Positions 40,904-46,985 of a DNA stretch of 46,985 nucleotides are shown here, in pieces (the first letter of the stretch is position 1; each line of letters opens with the position of its first letter). The DNA lies in NCBI GenBank assembly GCA_021816465.1, contig JAKAYF010000007.1, forward strand, positions 1 to 46,985, written 5' to 3'. A program made the translations under genes and the position numbers. The stretch comes from Nitrospirota bacterium. Lineage in GTDB: Bacteria; Nitrospirota; Leptospirillia; Leptospirillales; Leptospirillaceae. The notes beneath the pieces were generated by a model. It did not search any database and had not been told where the DNA came from. It saw only the letters and a program-made list of their open reading frames with translations.

Positions 40904-43647
40904 CGGTCCAGAAAAAGCCCTGGTCCTGTTCGCTCATCCCCTGCGGGAGGGAAATTCTTTTCCATCAGGGCGGCAAGCCCCTCATAGGGGACCGGCTCGC
41001 TGTAGAAATATCCCTGAAAGATATTCGCCCCTCGCTTGAACAGAAAGTCCCTCTGCTCGACAGTTTCAACACCTTCGATCACCACGTTGATCCGCATCGT
41101 CAGCCCGATTGAAAGCATCGTGCGGATCAATTCAAGCTCCTTGCCCCCGGACAGCATCTGATCGACAAAACTTTTATCCACCTTGATCTCATCAGGCGAA
41201 AATCGGGTCAGATTCCCCAACGATGAAAAGCCTGTCCCGAAATCATCGAGAGAAAGTCTGACCCCCATTTCCTTGACCTTCTGGACATTCATTTCTATCT
41301 CGGCAATTTCCCGGGCAAAGATCGACTCCGTCACCTCAAGGACCAATAGAGAAGGGTCCAGTCCTGATATCAGAAGTGATCTTCTGACATGCTCGTAAAA
41401 ATCCGGCTCAATGAGCTGCCGGACAGAAACGTTCACCGATACGCTCATCCGGCGGAAGCGTTCACACAGGATTTTGGCATCCCGGGTCGCCCGCTTCAGA
41501 ACCCACTCTCCCAGGCTGACAATCAGTCCCTGCTCTTCCGCCATCTTAATGAACTGATGGGGACGGAGAATCCCTTTTTGGGGATGATGCCAGCGGACCA
41601 AAGCCTCAAAACCTATAATTTCTCCTGTCGGAGCATTAACTTTCGGCTGGTAGTACAAGTCGAGGGCATCTTCCCGGATCGCTTCCAGGAGATCTTCCCG
41701 GAGTTCAATTTCTTCCTGAGAGTTCGGATTCATCAATGGAGAGTAGAAACGAAAATCGTTTCTGCCCCTGTCTTTGACAGAATTCAGGGCAATATCGGCA
41801 TTCCGGATCAACAGATCCTCCGACTGGCCATCATCGGGAAAGACCGATATTCCGATCGATATGGTCATCGAGACCTTGTGTTCCCCCAGAAAAAAGGGTT
41901 TCCGCATCTCCATCAGGAGGTGTCTCGATTTTTCCGAAATACGCTCTGCATCAAGGAAGTCCGAGATCAGGACCAGAAACTCGTCCCCCCCAAGTCTCGC
42001 GAGAGAATCTCCGGGAGAAACGACATTGGAAAGACGGGAGGCAAACTGCTGCAGAAAATCATTGCCCAACGCATGGCCGTAAGTATCATTGATCTTCTTG
42101 AAATGATCGATTCCAACGGCCAGGACGCAGACACTCTTGCCCGTTTCCGGATAAAGGGAGATGAACGAAGCCAGGCGCTCCCGGAAAAGCCTGTCGTTTG
42201 GAAGCCCCGTGAGCGGATCATGATACTTCATGTTCCAGATGGCTTCCTGGGCCTGCCTTCGTTGTGTGCTTTCCTGAAAGACAAAGATAGAGCCGACGAT
42301 CTCCCCCAGGTGATTGTGAATGGGTGCGAGAGAATCCGATATCGGAATCAGGTCTCCCGAGGGGCTTCTGATCGCCACAGGCCCCGGAATCGAGGCGATG
42401 ACATCTTCTCTCAGGATCCGTGAGAGAGGAAGCGTGATCCGGTCCTTTTTTTCCTCATGAACGATGACCAACACCTCGGAAACATCCTTGCCCATGGCAT
42501 CTTGCTCATCGACTCCGATCAGAAAAGCGGCAACGCGGTTGATAAAGGTAATGTGGCCGGACAGATCCATCGCGATAACTCCGTCTCCGATGGAGTTCAT
42601 CGTGATACGAAGCCATTCCTTCTGGCTTGCAAGCTCCCCTTCGCTTTTCTTGAGAGAGGTGATATCGACGAAGCGGCATTCGTACCCGCGAACTCCGGGA
42701 TGTTCGTCGGAAATCTCCGTCATTCTGAGGGAAAACCAGCGAAGGACCGAATCCCCCCCGGTAAAAGGGAAATCGATGTTGCGAACGTCTCCTTCCCTGA
42801 TCAGGGCCTTCCATTGGCCGGCAATCCGGGAGAAAAGGGGATAGTTTCTGGACAGGGGGAAAATCGATTGTCCTGCAAGAGAGGTCTCAACTCTTCTGCC
42901 ATGGGCCTTGTCGGGCCCTTCTTTTTCTCCGGCAAACAGATAACGGGCAAGAGACGGGTTCACATAACGGATCTCGCCATCGGGAGACAAAATGATCACA
43001 AGATCGCTTGTCCTCTCGGAGGCCCATCTCAGATACGTTTCCTCTTCACGTTTTTTAGAGAGGAATGAAAAAAGAATCCGGAGAATGATCAAGGAAAAGA
43101 CCAGAAGCTCCAGAAGCTGCCAGTAGTGCTTTTTCCCGAGCAGGATTCTCCGCTCATGAACGAGCTGTTTGACCGTCTGGGTCAGCTCATAGGAAAAACG
43201 GAGGGAAAGAAGATCCACATGCATGGCCTCCCTGGGAAGATCTCCCACGGGCGAAGGCAACAAAAGCTCAGAATGGAGGGACGCAACGCGGCTTGTGAGT
43301 TTTCCCAAAAGGGAGCGGGACTCGGGTGTCAGAAGACCCTTTTTGGACTCGATATCGGCCAGCAAGGAAGTCGCCTGAACGAAAAGTCCATCGACATAAC
43401 GTTTCTGGGCCTGCTCGATAGAGCCCTGATGTGTCAGACGGGAAAGGAGTGCCGTATGGAGAACGCGCAGAAGCCCTGTCAGATCATCCTGGACTGGGGA
43501 AAGGGAACCGATCCGATGGTCAATGCGCCCAATGAGGGCATCCTCATGAGACATCTCCAGAACAGGGAAAAAGACAAGAACAATCCAAACGATGATCTCA
43601 ACAAGAAACGTTCCAATACCGCCGTAAACCTTTCTTGATGGAATCAT
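40900..43647 (-). CDS. membrane-bound PAS-GGDEF-EAL c-di-GMP signalling protein
   Basis: A 915-residue sensor. Two membrane helices (about 10-30 and 175-195) enclose an extracytoplasmic helical sensing domain. Then come two PAS domains (about 205-330 and 335-465), GGDEF (about 475-635, RLGGDEF near 556) and EAL (about 650-900). The EAL residues are complete: FEALVRW near 682, DDFGTG near 803 and EGVET near 856, so phosphodiesterase activity is likely; the GGDEF motif also permits cyclase activity. Its C-terminal codons overlap the end of the converging coiled-coil gene. A promoter lies at 43672-43701. Confidence 0.95.
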   Translation of the reverse strand: MIPSRKVYGGIGTFLVEIIVWIVLVFFPVLEMSHEDALIGRIDHRIGSLSPVQDDLTGLLRVLHTALLSRLTHQGSIEQAQKRYVDGLFVQATSLLADIESKKGLLTPESRSLLGKLTSRVASLHSELLLPSPVGDLPREAMHVDLLSLRFSYELTQTVKQLVHERRILLGKKHYWQLLELLVFSLIILRILFSFLSKKREEETYLRWASERTSDLVIILSPDGEIRYVNPSLARYLFAGEKEGPDKAHGRRVETSLAGQSIFPLSRNYPLFSRIAGQWKALIREGDVRNIDFPFTGGDSVLRWFSLRMTEISDEHPGVRGYECRFVDITSLKKSEGELASQKEWLRITMNSIGDGVIAMDLSGHITFINRVAAFLIGVDEQDAMGKDVSEVLVIVHEEKKDRITLPLSRILREDVIASIPGPVAIRSPSGDLIPISDSLAPIHNHLGEIVGSIFVFQESTQRRQAQEAIWNMKYHDPLTGLPNDRLFRERLASFISLYPETGKSVCVLAVGIDHFKKINDTYGHALGNDFLQQFASRLSNVVSPGDSLARLGGDEFLVLISDFLDAERISEKSRHLLMEMRKPFFLGEHKVSMTISIGISVFPDDGQSEDLLIRNADIALNSVKDRGRNDFRFYSPLMNPNSQEEIELREDLLEAIREDALDLYYQPKVNAPTGEIIGFEALVRWHHPQKGILRPHQFIKMAEEQGLIVSLGEWVLKRATRDAKILCERFRRMSVSVNVSVRQLIEPDFYEHVRRSLLISGLDPSLLVLEVTESIFAREIAEIEMNVQKVKEMGVRLSLDDFGTGFSSLGNLTRFSPDEIKVDKSFVDQMLSGGKELELIRTMLSIGLTMRINVVIEGVETVEQRDFLFKRGANIFQGYFYSEPVPYEGLAALMEKNFPPAGDERTGPGLFLDR

Positions 43648-43671
43648 CTTCTAAGACACATAACAATAAAT

Positions 43672-43701
43672 CATATAAACCGTCCTTTGCGAGCCAATCA
43701 A
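43672..43701 (-). promoter_or_regulatory. candidate promoter of the membrane GGDEF-EAL gene
   Basis: On the minus strand TTGATT (43701-43696), 18-base spacer and TATATG (43677-43672), 25 bases before the start codon. The rest of 43648-43898 is AT-rich near this end, and has a weak GGCG/CGCC hairpin with T5 on the minus strand near 43850-43865 that may end the eno-ftsB transcript. Confidence 0.5.
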
Positions 43702-43898
43702 GCCATATTTCGTTCAGTCCGGTCACAAACGAACCATAAATAAAAAAAATAGTCCGCACGGGCGGTCACGATCCATCCTAAATCACATCAGGATTTGGAT
43801 GCAATAGCTCCGGGATTCATCCTGCCCCTGAAAAAACCGGCCGGAAAAAGGCGTTCCGCCCAAAACCATCGTGGGAACAAACGCAAAGAACTTATTTG

Positions 43899-44240
43899 TT
43901 ATCGGGAAAGAAGATTCTGTCTGTCGGGAAGGACCAGGATTTCCCCGGGGCGAACCCTGTGCTGACGTTCCCGGGCAACTCTTTCCAGTGCGAACGGATC
44001 CACCGAAAGATCGTGCACTTCCTTTTTTTCATCCTGGATATGTTTTAAAAGAGCCTCTTTTTCGGACATCAGGTCTCTTCTTGCAAACTGGTAGTGAAAC
44101 AGGGCATAAAGCCCTGTTTCGGAGGAAAGGATCGCTCTCGCCGAATAGATCAGCAAAATGGCACCGGCAATCAAAAAAAGCCAGATGAAAAGTCTCCGGT
44201 CATTTCCCTGCGGCTCAGGGCGAGCGCCTGGTGCAGACAT
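43899..44240 (-). CDS. ftsB: FtsB/DivIC-type septum formation protein
   Basis: A 113-residue bitopic membrane protein: a short cytoplasmic N-terminus, one membrane helix at about 17-38 and a coiled coil (about 50-80) leading to a conserved PFALERVARERQHRVRPGE segment, as in FtsB/DivIC. It links FtsL and FtsQ in the division complex. Its ATG shares one base with the eno stop. The eno-ftsB order is common in many bacteria and supports the call. Confidence 0.93.
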   Translation of the reverse strand: MSAPGARPEPQGNDRRLFIWLFLIAGAILLIYSARAILSSETGLYALFHYQFARRDLMSEKEALLKHIQDEKKEVHDLSVDPFALERVARERQHRVRPGEILVLPDRQNLLSR

Positions 44241-45532
44241 CAGTCCATCTTTCTTCGGAGGTTTTCAAGACCCAGATAAATGGCCTGGTCACCGAGCTCT
44301 TCCTCGATCTGAAGAAGCCGATTGTATTTGGCCATCCGCTCTCCGCGGGAAAGAGATCCCGTCTTGATCTGGCCGGTTCCGAGAGCAACCGCGAGATCGG
44401 CAATGAAGGTATCTTCAGTCTCTCCCGAACGATGTGATATCATCGCACCCATCCGGTTCTGGAGTGCCATCGTTGTGGCATCGACCGTTTCGGTGACCGT
44501 TCCCACCTGATTGAGCTTGACCAGAATCGCGGAAGCGGCCCTTCGTTCGATTCCTTCGACAAGGTAGCGTGTATTCGTCACAAAAAGATCGTCTCCAACA
44601 AGCTGTACAGCCCCACCAATCCTGCGCGTCATCTCAACCCATCCGTCCCAGTCATCTTCAGAAAGACCGTCCTCAATAGACACAATCGGGTACTTTGCGA
44701 TGAGCTCCTCGTAATAATCGATCATCTGGGCAGATCCCAGCGTCAGGTTTTCCCCGGAAAGTCTGTAGACGCCGTTCTTGAAAAACTCCGTTGCCGCCGC
44801 ATCAAGTGCCAGAGAAACATCCTGCCCGGGCTCATAACCGGCTTCCCGGATCGCTTCCACCAGAAGATCCATTGCCTGGGCATGCGATGAAAGGCTTGGC
44901 GCAAACCCGCCTTCGTCACCGACAAGAGTCGTCAGTTTTCTGTCCGAGAGGACTTTTTTAAGAGTCCAGAAAACCTCCGACCCCATTCTGAGGGCTTCAC
45001 CATAGCTTTCCGCGCCGTGGGGAACAATCATGAACTCCTGGAAGTCGAGATTATTGTCGGCATGGGCCCCTCCATTGATCACATTCATGAAGGGAGTTGG
45101 AAGGATTCTGGAAAGGCTGCCCCCGATATAACGGTAGAGAGGAAGGTCATGATCCATCGAAGCCGCCCGGGCGACCGCCATCGAGACTCCCAAAATAGCA
45201 TTGGCCCCCAGATGGCCCTTGTTCTCCGTGCCATCAATGGCGCACATGGTTTCATCGATGAGAGACTGCTCGTCGGCGGGAAGTCCGATGAGTGTTTCCC
45301 GAATCACTCCATGAACATGAGCGATCGCTTTCAGGCAACCCTTTCCACGGTATCGGGAAGGATCCTGATCCCGAAGTTCAAGGGCTTCCCTCGATCCGGT
45401 CGAAGCACCCGAGGGAACCATTGCGGAACCCTGTGCCCCGCTTTCCAGCAGGACATCCACCATAACAGTGGGGTTTCCTCGGGAATCCAACACTTCCCTC
45501 GCCAGGATCTCAGAAATCTCGCTCATCGTCAT
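44240..45532 (-). CDS. eno: enolase
   Basis: A 430-residue enolase (2-phosphoglycerate to phosphoenolpyruvate). Signature and active-site segments are present: [17 protein letters not shown], the metal ligands in [23 protein letters not shown] and [14 protein letters not shown] with the catalytic lysine, and [12 protein letters not shown] is preceded by GGAGG. ftsB follows, coupled through a TGATG overlap. Confidence 0.97.
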   Translation of the reverse strand: MTMSEISEILAREVLDSRGNPTVMVDVLLESGAQGSAMVPSGASTGSREALELRDQDPSRYRGKGCLKAIAHVHGVIRETLIGLPADEQSLIDETMCAIDGTENKGHLGANAILGVSMAVARAASMDHDLPLYRYIGGSLSRILPTPFMNVINGGAHADNNLDFQEFMIVPHGAESYGEALRMGSEVFWTLKKVLSDRKLTTLVGDEGGFAPSLSSHAQAMDLLVEAIREAGYEPGQDVSLALDAAATEFFKNGVYRLSGENLTLGSAQMIDYYEELIAKYPIVSIEDGLSEDDWDGWVEMTRRIGGAVQLVGDDLFVTNTRYLVEGIERRAASAILVKLNQVGTVTETVDATTMALQNRMGAMISHRSGETEDTFIADLAVALGTGQIKTGSLSRGERMAKYNRLLQIEEELGDQAIYLGLENLRRKMD

Positions 45533-45561
45533 TCCTCCATAAACCCAGTGATTGATTCAAC

Positions 45562-45587
45562 AAAAAAATCGCAGGGACCATCCCTGC
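45562..45587 (-). terminator. rho-independent terminator after the tetraheme cytochrome gene
   Basis: A perfect 7-bp stem on the minus strand (45581-45587 with 45571-45577), three-base loop, then GA and T7. It separates the cytochrome gene from eno. Confidence 0.88.
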
Positions 45588-45605
45588 ATGCCCTGCGGGA
45601 AAGGG

Positions 45606-46181
45606 CTATCGTGAAGGGGTGGCTGCACCCCCCAAAAACGCATGGTATGAAGAGTCCGGATAGGAAACAGTTTTCAAAAAATTCCTGACATCGCCACCGG
45701 GCAAAAGCTCCGAGGCGGGGAATGTCCCCAGGGGAATCTCCCCGCCGAAACTTGAATTCTCATAGTGGTTATGACAGAACGCACAGGATTTTTCCTTTGC
45801 AGGAAACCCTTCGTGAGCAGCCCGGACATAACCGTGCGTATGGCATTTCAGACAATTCCCGTTCGGGACAACGCCTCCCACGAACCTGACGGCCGGACGG
45901 GGAGTCCCGACAGCATGGACCAGAAGCTCCTTGACCCCCGTCATCTGTGCACCAAGGGCACCAAGAACCCCGGGGCCGGAATGGCAGATAATGCAGTTCT
46001 GGTGGTGACGGCTCGCCCCTGAAGCATAATAGGCCTTCCCCAGGGGTTTCATTTCATGGCAGGTCAGGCAGAACTCGCGCTTTTCCTCAAGCAGGTGACC
46101 ACCAACCGACAGACCTCCGCCAAGAACAAGGAGCATCAGGCAGATAAAAGCCCATTGAAGGGCAAGCTCGCCTTTTCCCAA
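45606..46181 (-). CDS. NapC/NirT-type tetraheme cytochrome c
   Basis: A 191-residue membrane-anchored cytochrome c: a hydrophobic N-terminal anchor (about 8-30) and four CxxCH haem sites at 38-42, 63-67, 110-114 and 133-137. The first pair, CLTCHEMKPLGKAYYASG, matches NapC/NirT/NrfH proteins, which pass electrons from the quinol pool to periplasmic partners. The partner is not in the window. The start is TTG 46181 with AAGGAG six bases upstream. In an iron oxidiser it might also take part in reverse electron flow; this is conjecture. Confidence 0.92.
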   Translation of the reverse strand: MGKGELALQWAFICLMLLVLGGGLSVGGHLLEEKREFCLTCHEMKPLGKAYYASGASRHHQNCIICHSGPGVLGALGAQMTGVKELLVHAVGTPRPAVRFVGGVVPNGNCLKCHTHGYVRAAHEGFPAKEKSCAFCHNHYENSSFGGEIPLGTFPASELLPGGDVRNFLKTVSYPDSSYHAFLGGAATPSR

Positions 46182-46212
46182 TACGATCTCCTTCCAAAGC
46201 TGTCAGCGGTTA

Positions 46213-46866
46213 TCAGGAAGAACGCTTTACCGAAAGCAGCTTTCTCGACCAGTGCCATTTACCGTCGGAGGCCCATGCCCCCTCAGCGACCCAGCCCAGG
46301 GACGGTTCATAGTAGTCATAAAGGATTTGAGGGCTCTTCCGGCGGATCAGGTCATAGGTGATCACCTTTTCCACCACCCAGCAGGTCATGGTCCCAAAAG
46401 GAAGAGTGACTCTCACCTTTCCCCAGACCTTGCTGTGGGATCGGTTCTGCCCATCCTGGACATCCCAGGAGTCCCCCTTTTTGAAGGGAAGGCGATAGAT
46501 GAGAAGAGGCGGATGAAATGTCCATATATGATCCCCAAAAGCCGAGCTCGAGGTCAGCTGGACAACCCGTCCGGTTTTTGGGTTGACACCGTAGGTCGCA
46601 ACAATCTTTCGCCGGGGAAAGTTCACGTAGGAGATCTCCCGGGAAATTTCGATGACACTGCGTCCATCCTTGACTCCCAGGGGCCTCTGGACTTCCTTGA
46701 TCCGGACATTGTTTCCAAGGCCGGAATAGACCCGAGTCATCGCATCCGTCGGGAAATAACGGATCTCCCCCGCAAACGAGCAAAGCGGATCCACAAAGAT
46801 CGACCACAGATTCGCCACAAAGAGAAAGCTCACGGTGAAAAGGGAGCTGGCAGAGATCTTTTTCAT
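46213..46866 (-). CDS. exported protein of unknown function
   Basis: A 217-residue protein with a Lys-Lys start and hydrophobic segment (about 6-22) like a signal peptide. The mature part is beta-rich (DSWDVQDG, then VTLPFGTMTCWVVEKVITYD) and looks like the soluble domains of outer-membrane or periplasmic processing factors, but I recognise no family. The start at 46866 is chosen because it begins the signal peptide; its ribosome site is poor. It lies 31 bases upstream of the tetraheme cytochrome gene and is probably co-transcribed with it. Confidence 0.7.
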   Translation of the reverse strand: MKKISASSLFTVSFLFVANLWSIFVDPLCSFAGEIRYFPTDAMTRVYSGLGNNVRIKEVQRPLGVKDGRSVIEISREISYVNFPRRKIVATYGVNPKTGRVVQLTSSSAFGDHIWTFHPPLLIYRLPFKKGDSWDVQDGQNRSHSKVWGKVRVTLPFGTMTCWVVEKVITYDLIRRKSPQILYDYYEPSLGWVAEGAWASDGKWHWSRKLLSVKRSS

Positions 46867-46985
46867 CCTGTGCGAGCATTGGAAACCTCGCCGTTCACGG
46901 CGGGGAGGAATGCGCTCTCCTTTCTGTCGGTCGTCGCCCATGAATACCCGTACCCGTCGGCTCTCTGAAGAAGCCGGCAGAGCTT

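Noticed and set aside
1-46985. CRISPR arrays, tRNA or rRNA genes, insertion sequences, phage genes
   Set aside because: No regularly spaced repeats, no cloverleaf or rRNA-like stretch and no transposase or integrase pattern was found by reading.

Overview
This window is about 47 kb of gene-dense bacterial chromosome of moderate GC content, with short or overlapping junctions, purine-rich ribosome binding sites and frequent GTG/TTG starts. The gene content suggests an acidophilic, chemolithoautotrophic Nitrospirota close to Leptospirillum: a DabAB inorganic-carbon pump, carbonic anhydrase, a complete ISC iron-sulfur operon, a tetraheme NapC/NirT-type cytochrome c, and much c-di-GMP signalling. 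The genus is inferred from gene content and recall; no database was searched. I see no IS element, prophage, CRISPR array, rRNA or tRNA gene.

Layout. 0.2-4 kb: a large GAF/PAS/GGDEF/EAL protein (minus strand). 4-13.5 kb: a mostly minus-strand carbon-acquisition region. It holds dabA (split by a one-base frameshift), dabB, two tandem DUF2294 genes, a CDGSH iron-sulfur gene and a tandem HD-GYP protein, then plus-strand beta-carbonic anhydrase and a minus-strand lipoprotein. Three strong minus-strand terminators divide it, and two of them are near-identical copies. 13.7-14.05 kb: an isolated 37-residue membrane peptide gene with its own consensus promoter and terminator. 14.2-17.2 kb: a three-gene membrane operon (CNNM/CorC, unknown, degenerate phospholipase D-like). 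17.3-23.4 kb: the ISC operon iscR-iscS-iscU-iscA-hscB-hscA-fdx-iscX-orf, with a consensus promoter and a palindromic candidate IscR operator. 23.5-26.9 kb: mrp (ApbC/NBP35), a small orf, a Nudix hydrolase, truA and an unknown gene. 27.1-28.6 kb: a diiron oxygen-sensor-like (ODP) protein paired with a soluble chemoreceptor. 28.6-30.6 kb (minus): gpsA-wrbA-DUF971. 30.8-36.6 kb (plus): serS, a receiver-like orf, a TPR protein, a DUF3553-like protein, hflX, a YkgJ-like protein and a DUF2156-like protein. 36.7-40.9 kb: DUF5069, two M16 peptidase-family genes, a 29-residue bS22/COX24-like basic protein and a membrane coiled-coil protein. 40.9-46.9 kb (minus): a transmembrane PAS/GGDEF/EAL protein, eno-ftsB, the tetraheme cytochrome and an exported protein.

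The most remarkable observation is in the ISC operon. The IscS-like protein is clearly an IscS by length, context and C-terminus, and it keeps the persulfide Cys328. It has nevertheless lost the PLP-binding lysine (Leu204) and the other main PLP contacts (His to Ile102, Asp to Asn178, Gln to Tyr181, Ser to Asn201). It is probably not a PLP cysteine desulfurase, although every partner beside it looks intact. This suggests an ISC machine that takes sulfur from another source, or one in which IscS is a scaffold or cysteine ligand. HscB beside it carries an N-terminal four-cysteine metal site like that of eukaryotic HSC20. Other leads are the ODP-chemoreceptor pair, the 37-residue peptide, a possible long antisense transcript over carbonic anhydrase, and a probable ATT start for hflX.
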